Assembly: GCA_963693285.1 (NCBI GenBank)
Contig: OY848918.1
Location: 17,984,047 to 18,048,046 of the forward strand
Direction: 5' to 3'
DNA: 64,000 nucleotides
DNA from: Xestospongia muta
Lineage: Eukaryota > Porifera > Demospongiae > Haplosclerida > Petrosiidae
This document shows, one piece after another, positions 1 to 12,440 of the stretch (positions are counted from its first letter, which is position 1; every line of letters begins with the position of its first letter). Under the pieces are notes generated by a model. The model was not told the DNA's origin. It searched no databases and saw nothing but the letters and a program-made list of their open reading frames with translations. The translations under genes were made by a program, and so were the position numbers.

Positions 1-2640
1 ATCTGATAATAACACTACAAGCTATGTTAAGAAAATTCAAAAACAGTTCTTGTTGAGATAAAAGATGCTTTACAAACAATAATAATTAATATGTAGCAGG
101 AAAAAGATATATATAACATGAAGATTGGTTGACTCTATGAATGGATGTGTGCATAGTTGTTGAGTTATTTCATCTTTTACTTAATTGTATATAATGATTT
201 GTATATATTATTTGAAGCAAATGATAGATAAAGTATAGTTAATAAATTAATATCAGTGTAAGCTGATCCTCTTGAAACACATTTAGTTCAAACATTAGTG
301 AAGGATCAATGATATTATGTTTATTAATGAAACAAGAGTATAATTCTAAGAAAATTGTTAATAATTACTTGATGCACTTTAGTGTTTTGCATGACTATGG
401 GAAATGGAAAACTTCATAGAATATCTGGCAGCACAAAACACAGTAAGCAAGTTATTTGACTATATAACGTGATTAGTCAGACAGGTGTTTTATAGTTAAA
501 AACTCTTAAATTTAGTAGTTGTGTTGTAGTGGTCAAGGTGTTGCACAGCAATGTAATATGCTATAACAAGCAATGTTAGATAAATACACATGAGTAATAA
601 TAACACTGCATGTTTTTAGCTCCAAACAGCTGTGAAGTACCACAGTAGTTGCTCTGTCAATACTGAATCTGACGTCGTAATATTACATGTTGGTCATGAA
701 TGGCAGTCTGATATTTCTGTGTAAAAGAACCTTTAAAACTAGATACATGTATTGAGAACATATTGATACAGACAATGTCTTTAGAATCTTTTGATACTTT
801 CTCTCATTAATAACTTATCTACTTGTTTTGTTTCAAGTAAAGCTCAATATGTAAAAGTAAGACTGGAATAATCAAATTATTGATAATAATAATGTAATAA
901 GTAAAGAGAACAATGTCAATAATATGACAAGATGGATGAATGAAAATGGTAAGGTGGTGACAACTGTATATATCAACAAAATTATTAAATGTGTTTAAAG
1001 TTTAGAGTACATTGATTACAAACAGTGCTATGACAATTCTAAACAGGAATATGAAAGAAAGAAAAGTTTGATGTTATGTACAACAAAATTAATGGTTTTC
1101 TTTAGTTCCAATTTGTCATTATGTCCCATAGTATTATATATTAATTTTGACTAAGCTATAGTCTTCCAAACTCTCTTGCAGACTTCAATGTGCCTCTTAA
1201 TTTTCTATATGCTCTGCTATATACAGTATACCATATATAGTGGAAACACTCCAGCAACACCAATAGTCTCTGCTAGACTTCAATAATCTCTTACAGCTAT
1301 AGTCTCTGAACAGATCAATATAGAAGTTGATCATTGTTATATCTATTGCAAAGTCTCCTAATTACAACAATTCATCAACTGATTATTGACCTATACACTT
1401 AGTAATGTTGTCAGAAGTAACATGCATACACTATATATACTAAATATTCCCACTCTAACACTCCATGTACATTTAATAAAAGGTTGATTGCATGTAATGC
1501 TGTCTACATCTGCAAAGATGAATAGATGCAGACACTTTAAAAATGCATGGAGATGAATTCAGTTTGTGTTTTTTTGGATTTTAACAAGGCATTCCTCCTT
1601 CTTAATACATTGCTCAACTGAGTATAAATGGTTAAAGATAAAAATAGCTACTAGCAGCACTACTTATGATACAAGTACTCATTTAATTACAAGCTCTAGG
1701 TCTCAGGCTTTTTCAAGTATTAGTACCAGATACCTACAGTCAACTCAGTATTACATACAACATATTTAAAAATCTGTTACCTTCATCTATCTATAAATTA
1801 TGTTAATTTAGTCTATTTCATTATAGCTAGGATCATTAGTCTTAGTATTAATGTATCTGCTAATACAGATACTTAGCTTTATGAACCAGATTATGGTAAC
1901 TGTAGATATCTCCACATAAATGCATTAATGTATATAAATATATATTCTTGACATCATAGAGGGAGCTCGTCAAAATAAAAAATACTGCATTTATAATCTG
2001 TCGAAAGAAGTAAACTGATTAATTAATCATTTTAACAGAAATAATATAAACTGTGTCCATAGTATTACTATGAATTGAAATCAGTCACTGTTACATACTT
2101 GACAACACACTCTGCAACTTCACTTTATCACTGCTACTGCTAGCTAGTGTCAACATCAATTTCTACTACTGTTCTATCACTTCCTACAACTACTGCTACT
2201 GGTATTACTCCATTTCAAGGAAAAACAAGACTAACGAGCAACATCTCTAGAATAGAATTTCTCCATTATTTTAAACAAAATATTGACAAACAAATTAATT
2301 AATGAAATATTGCATCAAACATCTATTGTCAGGAGTTAATATCTTCACTTTCATGATGATCATCTTCAGGAACATGACAGAGTTTGAGAACACGATTTTG
2401 CAAAACTTAAATTCAACCTCAGAGAGCTCTATAACTTTCTTGTATTAGCAATCAACATGGTTGTTATCAGCTTACCATCTAATCAAAGTTATCATTGCAC
2501 AAGTCGTGACTATGTAATTATTACAAAGTCTGTTTATCTCAAAAGACTTTAATTATGTAGTCATCTGATACAAACTAACCATTTCATTATATATAATCTA
2601 TGATATATTACTGGTACTTTATGTTGTGTCTCTTCATTCC
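1..2640. other. AT-rich intergenic DNA, no gene supported
   Basis: I see no convincing coding exon here. The only open frame of note, at 1566-1769 on the plus strand (67 codons), is rich in Ser/Thr/Tyr from AT-rich codons and resembles nothing I recognise. Parts around 840-1150 weakly resemble 9450-9780 (shared phrase 'tatgtcccatagtatt'), which suggests an old dispersed repeat. Confidence 0.5.
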
Positions 2641-2644
2641 ATAG

Positions 2645-4071
2645 AGCTGGGTGGGTTTAAAATGGGTGGATCATCATTTCGAGTTTGCAGACATTGTTTG
2701 GCAACAGATTCTGATATCCAGAGTAAAGTTAGTGACATTCTCTTTCAATGACTTGTAACTGTACTCTTACAGTTTATGGAAAAGTACTTTGTACTACGAA
2801 CACAGGTATCCTATTCTCACCATTGTGATCTCATTGAGACAGCTCCAGAGTTAGCTGAACATTACTCAACTGTGTATGGAATTAACTATGGTTCACCTTT
2901 GGACTCACTCTCTAATTTTGAAGTTGCTGAAGGAGCTATGATACCTGACATAATGCATGATATCTTAGAGGGTATATTACCTTTAGAAATGAAAAATATG
3001 CTCAAGATATTAATTATTGGCTGTATTTGTGATGACTACATCTGTAGGTGTTAATTCATGACAAGAACTATTTCCCTTTGTGTCTGATTAATGACAGAAT
3101 CAAAAGTTTGAGTTTACAGTATACTGATGACCTACTCCACCTTGAGCCATCATGTCTTATAGATGGATCCTTCAAGCAAAATTGTCAGTGGTACATTTTT
3201 TGTTGTTGTCATTAAAATAACATATTAGCGTCACAGATGTGGACTCTAGCTCGTTTTTTGCCTCTTGTCATTGGCAGTGAGGTTCCTGAAGGTACACTTT
3301 TGCTAGTTTTTTACTTTCATGATTAATACTTGGATATAGATGATGAATACTGGAAGAAATTCTTAAACCTTTTGGCAATTATGGACATTCTCTTTGCTCC
3401 AAGATTTGACATATCTGACTGTGGCTACTTAGAAACTCTCATTACTAATCACCACAAAACCTTTAAGCATTTATACCCTCATGTTCAGATAACATTGAAA
3501 CTTCACTACATGATTCATATGCCACGTCTAATGGTAGAGTAAGTACACACATGATATTCAAATGATGATTGTGATTCCAGATATGGTCCACTTGTACATC
3601 ACTGGACAATGAGATTTGAAGCTAACCATCGGTATTTTAAGCAACTTTCCCACATCATTGGTAACTTCATTAATATTACCTACTCCCTTGCTCTGTGTCA
3701 ACTCTACCAATGATATCTTTGCAAAACGCAGAACGCTTGCAAGGTGAAGATTTAGATATTGGTCCTGGTGAGTGCATGTTCTAGTGGGATTTGTGATATA
3801 ATATTCTTGCATAGGTACAGGTAACATCCTTCCTGCATATCCTATGTGGAAAGTAAACATGCTGCCACCTTTTGTAGGAAATAATCATTTCAGGTGATCC
3901 AAATTTTCTATCAACACATGTATTTCATTTAAGTATAGAACTAATTGGGTTAAGCAGAGTGGTATCAAGTTTCAAGAAAGTGCATGTATCGTTCTTGGTG
4001 CAGACTGTGATGAATTAACATTTGGGCAAATATCAAACTCTAGTTCCAATGGCTCAGTTTTATCAGCATAA
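2645..4071 (+). pseudogene. Transposon protein remnant, tnp2/KDZ-like 'MHDILEG' family, multi-exon
   Basis: A string of exon-like blocks matches a transposon-derived protein family common in aquatic animals. Block 1 (2645-2727) reads GGFK...CRHCLATDSD and ends at a GTTAGT donor. Block 2 (from 2773) contains FEVAEG and the hallmark DIMHDILEG. A third block near 3050-3195 contains IHDKNYFPLCLINDRIKS. A fourth (3238-3292) contains WTLARFLPLVIGSEVPEG. A fifth (3340-3540) ends in LKLHYMIHMPRLMVE before a GTAAGT donor. A sixth (3581-3715) contains YGPLVHHWTMRFEANHRYFK. Later blocks (3816-3893 and 3937-4071) contain MWKVNMLPPF and VKQSGIKFQ, followed by a stop. A one-base shift near 3710 (ALCQLYQ then MISLQNAERLQ) breaks the frame, and the N-terminal part is missing, so I call it a relic. 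The family recalls tnp2/CACTA and Kyakuja-Dileera-Zisupton type elements. The family assignment comes from memory and the superfamily is uncertain. Confidence 0.65.
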
Positions 4072-4239
4072 GCAATGTAGATACATTGCAACAAATGATA
4101 GAGGACAATGATATCAACTAGAGTGATGATTTTGAAAACTGGTTATATGGATGATGACAATTGTTTTTTTTTGTTGATAAAAATGAAATTAATATAGCTA
4201 TTACTACACCTAAGTTACTGTTACAATCTCTGCTGTTTC

Positions 4240-4281
<42 letters not shown>
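4240..4281. repeat. (TA)n microsatellite
   Basis: About 42 bp of alternating T and A with one phase slip. Confidence 0.9.
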
Positions 4282-4283
<2 letters not shown>

Positions 4284-4815
4284 CAAGTACATCTTCTTCA
4301 GACTTTATTTTTCAGTGAACACAGGCATGCATTTCACTAGACAAAAAGCTAACTATCCTGAAAATTTGGCTTATTGGAAATGAACAGGATAGTTGAGCCT
4401 GAGGTATCCTCAAGATTTACTGTAGTTGTCCTGATACAGTATATGACACATTTTGGTCAGCTAATGATATCTGAAATAATTTGTTACCTATAATGTGTCA
4501 AATCTGTCACCTATTAGTAGATGTAGGATAGATAGGTCACATTTGGTTAACATATAGAATGAGGTATAAATGTTATTGAAATTAATTTAGTACAGAAATT
4601 CACGCTAACTTGGGTCAATAGTAATAATACATGAAACTTTGTCTGAGTACAAGTGTGAAAAATACATTATTTGTTAAGAGAACAAAATTTTTTTTCACTC
4701 TATAACAACTATTCTCATGGATGCAGATCTTTGAATATAAACAACACTGCTTTATTAAGCGTATAGGAACAAAACTATAATAACTTGGATGTTCAAATTT
4801 ATCAGCACACCAGAA

Positions 4816-5700
4816 TTACACAGGCTTACCTATCCTACCAAATTGTCGATGGGGGAGATACCACAAACAAATAGCTATTGTTAAGTTTGAAACCTCATCT
4901 ACAACACTGAAAGAAACAGGACCAAAATGATGTATCTTTACAGGAAGAAAGCTACTGTTGCGTTCTAATTGGGTATACAAAGGAGTAGGTAATATTCCTA
5001 CTGTTAAGACATTCTCCTTTTTAAAGCGAGACATATATGATAAGTTCATAATTGTTAAGTATATCATCCCAACTGAGTATGTGAGATGCTTAAACCAATC
5101 CACATTCATCATTAGTGCAATTGTGTTCAATGGGATTTTGTATCTGATGTTCGTATGAGTTTTCAAATCTCTCCATCATAAACATCAGTTAAGTTTGTAT
5201 TACGACTGTCTAGATAAGTCGATAAAACCAGGACGTAGAACCATTTGCTGTATATACATTTTCAAAAGGTAATAGCAGTAAACTTTTAATGGGTAGTAAA
5301 TACACTTGCCAGAAGAAAAACAAACAGACTTCAACAAAGCAGAACAACATGGTTGACGAAATGTCTTCACAGAATGGTTAGGAAATTGACTGTTTAAGCA
5401 CCTGCAGTTCCATTGTGAAAGTGAACATGAAATATGTTCATGAACAGTAAGACATTCTGGAGAAACAAAAAAAATGAAAGGTTTGACTTCTATTGGTGAA
5501 CAGTTACTTTTTTTAGACATATACAATGAGATTGCAAATTTGTTAAAATGTGAGTTGAATGTTGAATACTTTGCTGAATACTTTCGACATAAACTTAATC
5601 AATTCATCAATGGTATTCTCAGGAATGTAAAGGAAGACCTACTTACTCCACACACAAACGTTGAGCATACGCTTCGATCGTAGTGTGAATTGTAAAGACA
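4816..5700 (-). pseudogene. CACTA/Plavaka-like (tnp2) transposase fragment
   Basis: Read on the minus strand, two adjacent frames join into a familiar transposase region. Upstream (5200-5526 and slightly beyond), CCSALLKSVCFSSGKCIYYP is followed by KVYCYYLLKMYIQQMVLRPG, matching the family pattern CG..L...V...SGK..YP.K.YCY..L...LQ..L.RPGF. Downstream (4816-5166), MMNVDWFKHLTYSVGMIYL and RFKKENVLTVGILPTP match the DDE-core motif DWFQP..HTQYSVG..YL...NLPR..R....NVI.VG..PGP. The part between (near 5170-5200) is out of frame, and nothing before 5700 or after 4816 extends it, so this is an internal fragment. It is a different subfamily from the plus-strand relic at 2.6-4.1 kb. No terminal repeats were found. 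Confidence 0.65.
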
Positions 5701-6655
5701 GCTCAAGTTCTAACGAGTCTGCGTTCCTATATTGACATGTCTTCCTTTTTGAACCTGATATGGAACGGTATAACGTACACTTTTACAAACTAGTTGTAGC
5801 TCTGGTTCTGAGGAAGATTCAAATAATGTACGGACAAATGCCAGAAGAAAGAGACAGCGTTACCCTTATCCAAAGTCTGAAGAAAAAACCATCTGTCAAT
5901 CTCAATAGAAGAAATAAGCAACCTAGCAATAGTTATAAATTCAAAGGACTTACAAAATCAACAGAGCCAGTTCTAAAGTCTTACCTATCATCAACTACAC
6001 TAACATTAACACCTTTACCTTCACAAGTTTCCACTGACGGTACGTTATCCAGTTAGTATTATTGTTAGACATTTTGCTAAAATTTGTCCAGTAGAAAGTA
6101 CAGACTTTGTTGAGTATTGTGTTACATAAATATTGACTAGTTGTGCTTACATTTATTATTTAAACTTATTGTGTTTGTGTAGGCCTAAGTGTAAATTCTT
6201 TTTGTAGTCCATGTACTCCATGTACATCTGACCCCAGTGTATGTCTGAAGAGTCTGAAATTTACAGCATGAAAGTAAAGGTAGAAGTCATTGAATCCAGT
6301 TGTAATACTGGGAAGAAAAAAGTATGGCCATGGAAATATCCAATACAGTTAGCGTAAGTTACTAAGTTTCTATGTTCTTGATTTATCACTTCACTACCAC
6401 AGTGAGAGACAAGACGAGTATATAACATTCTTTACAGTGAGAATGAGTCCTTCATTGGTTTCCAGATAGGGAATGGGTTAGTTTTAATATTTGTTTTTTT
6501 GTGTTTTACTTCTTATTTTTGCCTATGCATTAGCAAAACATACAATACTTATGGTATTGAAAGCAAGAGAGTTCTTGATACTTTATTAAAAGAACTGAAA
6601 GCACTGAATCCAGTATTTCTGACTGATGATATCTCAGATCTGGTTAGTTAAAATT
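5700..6655 (+). other. Possible exons of an unrecognised gene or transposon
   Basis: Three short stretches look coding but I cannot name them. At about 5795-5900, a frame gives SGSEEDSNNVRTNARRKRQR, an acidic run followed by a basic one. At 6241-6354, SEESEIYSMKVKVEVIES runs to KKKVWPWKYPIQLA and stops at a GTAAGT donor. At about 6535-6645, a block after a TTAG acceptor reads KTYNTYGIESKRVLDTLL and ends at a GTTAGT donor. The splice signals are plausible, but there is no convincing start, stop or recognised domain. It could be the N-terminal half of a transposon gene. Confidence 0.25.
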
Positions 6656-7181
6656 TAATGTTGTTCAGCACATTCATATTGTCATAGTATGATCATCACA
6701 AGTTAAGAGACAACTTCTAAAGAGAGTCTGAGGGCCTTTCTAATCTCGAAATTGACTATATGATATTCCCAGATGGATTTAAACATGCTTAAAAACACAT
6801 TTATTATAGAAATGTATTTTTCATTTTATATAACAGTGATGGTTTAATGCAATATCATTTCAATGATTTAAGGAAATATGACATATAATTAACTTTTACT
6901 GTCAAATTTAACACAGCTAGATTAGCCAAGGATATATCACCTTTCATTGCCATGATAGGTGCTAGCTATAGTGCCCTACACTGCATCTGTAAATCTACAG
7001 TATAGTTAGACCTATCCTTGATACTCAACATGTAAGAACATTTGACCTATACTTAATCTATTATGAAGAGATAATGATACAGTATTGTTGTGTTTTATTC
7101 TAGTGTTTGTAGTCCAGAAAACTAAACAAATGTACTTTGTTTGGTCTACTGACATACAAGATTTTCATGTTCATGTAGTTT

Positions 7182-7225
7182 ATTAGTTAATGAATATAGT
7201 CCATGGACTATATTCATTAACTAAT
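7182..7225. repeat. 44-bp perfect palindrome
   Basis: Uninterrupted inverted repeat centred on CCATGG at 7201-7206: ATTAGTTAATGAATATAGT and its exact reverse complement with no spacer. All 22 base pairs match. Confidence 0.9.
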
Positions 7226-7861
7226 TCTGACACATATGAAACTTCTTTTATATTGTACTTAAATATAATATACTTTAGTTGTTATTATTATACATTTTTA
7301 AAGACAATTCTCAACATCTAGCTGTAAGGCAATGAACAGTAAATTACATAGCACTTTATTGATTCATAAAGTAGTTCTGTAATAAGATTACCAGGTGCTG
7401 ACATAACACCAAAATGCTACAGTAGCATACAGGTGCTAGTATAAGACCATACAGTTTGACACCATTGTGTTGTGTTAGTACCTCCAATTTTACAGTGTGT
7501 GAAATAGATAGAAGGGCATTAGCTCAATGATACATATATATATTATATATTTAAATATAATGTCTTTATGAAGCTTAATAAGTGTTATTATACATGTCCA
7601 TTCACTTCATTTTATTCTATTGTTAATTATATTTATCAATTAAATTAAAAAGCACATGATTTTGCACATGATACACATGCAACTGATAAATTTAATGAAC
7701 TTTAATTACTGTCCTAAATATAATTATAAATTGCAGTGCCCTATTTTAAAAATAATTGTGTATATACGTTCTATTTCTATATGTAGTGTCCATTCTTACT
7801 GCTGGTATATCTGGACTTGCAGCAAGGACAGACAGTCCTATAATTGCTTTGAACAATGTGT

Positions 7862-7897
<36 letters not shown>

Positions 7898-7902
7898 TAT
7901 AT
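7862..7902. repeat. (TA)n microsatellite
   Basis: About 40 bp of TA dinucleotide interrupted by one G. Confidence 0.9.
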
Positions 7903-9233
7903 TTTGTCTACTTTCATAATTTTAAGATATTGTCATTTACGACTTTAGAGAGCAAAACTGCAAGCACTGTGGCACTGAGTGTAAATGACAATGATTGATG
8001 CTTGATCACTAGCTTGTTTGTCTGATATATATATTTCCAACATATGCAGTTTCATGTGCACAGACAATGCTGGTAATTTTTGATACAATGTTGGTACCTC
8101 TAGTTAATTGAAATTAAATATTTTTACAGTAATTATGAAATTCTAAATGAAATCCAATGACAGCTTTGACCTATTGGAAAGGATTTTCTGTATTATGCTA
8201 TCTTAATCATATTGTGTACATAGTATGTATCAACTATATATAATGTTATTTATCATATATAATAAAATAATATAGTATATTGATAGCCATAATTCCTAAA
8301 TAAATAAAAGAGTTTGTGCTGTCTTTAATTGCTAGAAAGGGTCAACTTTGACAGCTTCAATATTTTCAGCTGCAAGTTGTCCCATCAAGTATTCTTTACT
8401 TCAAGCTGCAGATGTGTTATAATACAGTACTCTTTCAAACTAGATAAGTTATTCTTTACTCATCAATTTAATTCCTTAATATAAGAATTCTAATAATAAC
8501 ATAGTATGCCTTCGTTATATGAATACTTTACTCTACCTATACACTCGTAGCTTATAAAGTAATTATGTTTACATCATGTTATAGTTTTGGGAAAGCTGAC
8601 AATAAAATATTTTTTAGATCAAATATTTTTGTCAAATGAAACTAAGTGTATATATGAAATGAATGTATTTTTGATAAATAGCTATTGAATAATGGATATT
8701 CTCTAGATCCTTAAGAAATAATTTAGTTAATTATTTATCTTGCCCCATACATTATGCCATTACAATAATCAAATTCATTTTTGCAAATAAAATTAACAAA
8801 AATAAGATATGATAAAGTCTATTAAGACTGCACATTACAGATATAGATTGTCAAATGAATTAGTAAATATATACTTATAATTATGTTAGTCTCTGTTAAT
8901 TTATAGGTGATGCTAATTACTATGCAATACATTTGATGAGATAGAGGACTTGGAATATACATTTATTTATCAATCCACACAATCATTCTTACATTTATCT
9001 CTATATATACAGTTTTATCAACAAACCATTTCTTTGTCATTTCAATCAGTTTTTACTCTACATAAATTATAAACTATATAATTATTTATCAATTAATTCA
9101 TACAATGTTTATTCCATGTCTCCATCAGAAAGAAATTACAAAATAATATCAAAAATTATTTGAGAGTCAGATAACTATCAATGTGATTGACTAGATTATT
9201 ATATGATGGTAATAGGAGTACATATAATATTAT

Positions 9234-9360
9234 AATTCATTTTAACAATGTATGGTACACAAGTACAGTGAAGTTATAGGAATATTCATATAATAATAAC
9301 AATATGAACATTCCTATGACTTCACTGTACTTGTGTACCATACATTGTTAAAAATGAATT
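9234..9360. repeat. Long inverted repeat (58/59-bp arms, 10-bp loop)
   Basis: The left arm 9234-9291 and right arm 9302-9360 are near-perfect reverse complements. They differ by a single T-run indel and about two substitutions and share the core TATGGTACACAAGTACAGTG. The loop is about 10 bp. The arms begin and end AATTCATTTT. Possibly a fold-back/MITE-type element. No target-site duplication is evident. Confidence 0.85.
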
Positions 9361-10333
9361 TTTAAAATTTAAACAGGATATAAATAACAGTAGCTATTGG
9401 TTTATAGTATATCTAATACATCAAGTTAGAGTGTCATCATAATTAACAATACTTGTGACATTAGTTACAAAAACAAGAAAACAATAGTACGTTAAGAGAA
9501 TAATATTATAGATTGAGACAAACTAGATAAAGGGATAACAGCTGTATATATAAACCAGATTAAATAATGTAAAATAGTTTAACTATAAATCAAAGTCTAT
9601 GACAACTTCAAAGTAGTGTAACATAATTATTAACATGATTAATTGCCTTCCATTTTATTGTTTCTCTGCTTGTCTCTTATACTCTTAATCTATAGGTTCA
9701 TATATACTCTATTAGTCTCTGTTAGTTTATTATAGTCTCTTATTGACAACATTTGTCCCTATGTCCCATAGTATTTTAGAATTTTTCCCCAGCTAATTTG
9801 CTGTAAACACACATTGCACTTTTTAAATTTTTTTGTAACTATATAGCATTGATAGCTATCACTAAGTGTCATGCATACAGTCATTATAAAGACCATATCC
9901 TGTAATGATATCTGAGAAGAAAATATTTGTTAGTTGCTAAAATAAAATGTACAATAAGAGTTAAAGGACAATTTACATTTATGATAGTAGTAGGAAATTG
10001 AACAAAAAGGTAAAGTGATGGCAAAAAGCAAAGGTCAAAGCTAATGTCAATAGATTTTAGTAATGACACTTTTAAAGTCTGGTATATATGTGTGAACTAG
10101 TACTAGCGAGTCCTTCTATTATGATGATCAGGAATGGGATGTCAAACAAATCATTAAATCCATATCTTACTTGAAAATTAGTACAACAAAGTAACCTTTT
10201 TAGAATAGGAAATGAACAATTATTTCCTGTAGTCTCAAATAACTTGTTAGCTGTCTCAAACTATAATGGAGTACCCTTCACACTTAGGTTCGGTGCTATT
10301 GCAAAAAAGAGTGATGACTCCAATTGTTCACAA
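9361..10333. other. AT-rich spacer, nothing supported
   Basis: No coding or RNA feature recognised. The region 9450-9780 weakly resembles 840-1150. Confidence 0.45.
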
Positions 10334-11265
10334 TTATCGATCTCGTGGTTTTCAACAAAGATCGAATGTGAAAAGAACCATTATTTATTGTGCAGGAATT
10401 GCTTCCTTAGCTGTCACAGGAGCTCTAGTTTCGAAATTTTAAGAAATGCCATCTGTTATTATTTGAAGTGGAGTGCAACTGAATTCAAAACCAATCTAAT
10501 ATATAGCTGGTATCTGAAATGAAGGCCTCTCAGTGTATTCATATCATAATATATTAAAACATGACTCTCAAGAGACTGGCATTTATATTAATTACAAGAA
10601 TGGTATCTACTGTCTTACCAACTTTGTCTCCAAACATTTATGAGGATATATAAAGTTAATGCCAGTATGTAAAGCAATTGCCCTGGCATATATTGGACTA
10701 TTTATGATATACACAACATATTAAGATATACAAGATGTAGAGTCCATTATGATTGGTAGCTTTGATATTAAAACATTACCAAAGAATGTTCATCCTGTAG
10801 TTGAAGATCAGTGGTATAAAGTGAGCCTATAAATCACATTATCTAATTCAATATTGCACTCAAAAGAAGTCCTTTAATTATGAGTCCTAATATCAATGTT
10901 AATAGATTAATTGTAATTTATAATGATGATATATTTTATGTTTGCAATCATTACCTTATTCATGCTAAAAATGACCCCAACAAATATAGACTGGAGATTA
11001 TTAAAGAAGGAAGCAAATGTATTCAAATTACTTTGAATGGTTTCAATAAAATTCCTCATAAGTCCCTATCAGCTCAATTACAATGTGCAGGAAACAGATA
11101 TTCAAGTATGTCTGCTGCTAAGCAAGTGTGCTTTTTTTAAAAATGATGTTGATGATATCAGTATATTACTTGGACTGATGTTTTATTAACAGATACTTTA
11201 GAGACACTCTAATGAGAACAATCTTAAACCCTCCAAGCATGTACAATTAGATACGTGTGACCAAG
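10334..11265 (+). pseudogene. Sulfite oxidase (SUOX) pseudogene
   Basis: Translated pieces in changing frames follow the order of mitochondrial sulfite oxidase. From 10334, a frame reads RSRGFQQRSNVKRTIIYCAG then IASLAVTGALVSKF, resembling a mitochondrial presequence with a hydrophobic segment. Around 10570-10710 come GIYINYKNGIYCLTNFVSKH, KLMPVCKAIALAYIGLFMI and IGSFD, matching the cytochrome b5 heme domain (W.TYK.GVYD.T.FV..HPGG.K.MLA.GKAID). The HPGG heme-ligand motif is damaged to HL-stop-GY. NVHPVVEDQWYK then matches the linker. At 10880-11140, DIFYVCNHYLI, NKYRLEIIKEG and SLSAQLQCAGNRYSSMS match the molybdopterin domain (FY.RNHLP, Y.L.I..EG, .ATLQCAGNRR). SKHVQLDTCDQG near 11235 fits KHVQFEG.D. 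Several stops and frame changes make it non-functional. Weak conservation fades after about 11260. No intron signals are obvious, so it could be a retrocopy. Confidence 0.7.
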
Positions 11266-12423
11266 GTGATTACAATTGCATCATAGAGCATTAATTCCTA
11301 TGTATAGGACAACTATAAATCATTAATTGACATTTTTTGGCTTTTAAAATGAACATATTGTTGTTTGGCATGCACATTATGGTAGGTTACTAGCAATACT
11401 GGAGAACTATATAAGTGACCATGATCTGTGTTTTAAGACATTAGATTTATCATATAATACATAACCAGAGAATTTGAAGACTGGATGAAATTGTAGATGT
11501 CTTGATCAATATTTCTTGGCATTATGTATCTATTAATTGTTGTTAAGGAATAAACACATTATACTATTTATCATTTTTATTAATAGTTCAAGTGTTTAGT
11601 TAGGTAGTTTCATTTCTATATATTTATATAACGTAATTATATCTTACCACAAGAAATGTCATTGTTGGTAAGATATTGTATTAAACATATCTAATATTTT
11701 ATCATACACATTGTTTTTAAGCTCAAATGTAAAAGATTTGCAATGAGCTTTTGATAGAAATATACTACATTGAACATATCTTCATATTAGCATTACTAGT
11801 GAGAATACTAAAATGTATACAACCATTATCAGAAACATGAATAATACTTAATTTTATACAGCATAGCTGCAGGGTTGAATTCATTGTAATTACATGTAAT
11901 ATGTAATTAAAACATGTGGAGCTCAGATATATGTGGAGCGACGTTGATAGTTGACAGGCGCCAGCTGGGCTCTAAAACTTACACTGTGAGGAGTGCGTTT
12001 ATTATTCTTCCTTTTCATATAAATACTTTCTCTTACTATTGATCAACAAAAAGCAGCATATATTCTACCCTTCTTTATTACTACTATATAAACATACTGA
12101 AGAAAATAGACTACAGTGTACATGATACATGCTAAGATGACTATTATTTAATGAGACATTACACAGAATGCCATAACTCTGACAATCAGCTACACAACTT
12201 CCCATTAGTATATCAGTAATGAGTCATGTTTACTATACTTCCCCTTAGTTAATCATGTTTTATGAAAATGATCATAGATTGATTAAATCAACCAATGTAT
12301 TTTGAAGTAGTATAATAATACAAAATTATAACATTATGTAATAACTCGGAAAATAATCATAATAACTAAAAAACAAAATGATCATAATATCTACAAAACA
12401 AAGTAAACATTTGAGCCAAAAGC
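11266..12423. other. No gene recognised
   Basis: AT-rich DNA between the sulfite oxidase pseudogene and the fibrinogen-like gene. It may include the eroded 3' end of the pseudogene. Nothing else is supported. Confidence 0.4.
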
Positions 12424-12429
12424 TTTATT
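12424..12429 (-). promoter_or_regulatory. Polyadenylation signal AATAAA
   Basis: On the minus strand, AATAAA lies 12 bp beyond the stop codon of the fibrinogen-like gene, fitting a very short 3' UTR. Confidence 0.55.
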
Positions 12430-12440
12430 ATAATAGACAC

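Larger units (their letters stand above)
6656..9233. other. AT-rich region without recognisable genes
   Basis: I find no supported gene between 6656 and 9233. Frames at 7656-7998 are driven by a TA microsatellite. The palindrome and microsatellite inside this stretch are listed separately. Confidence 0.5.

Noticed and set aside
1566..1769. 67-aa frame as a gene
   Set aside because: No motif, no splice context, composition typical of random AT-rich DNA.
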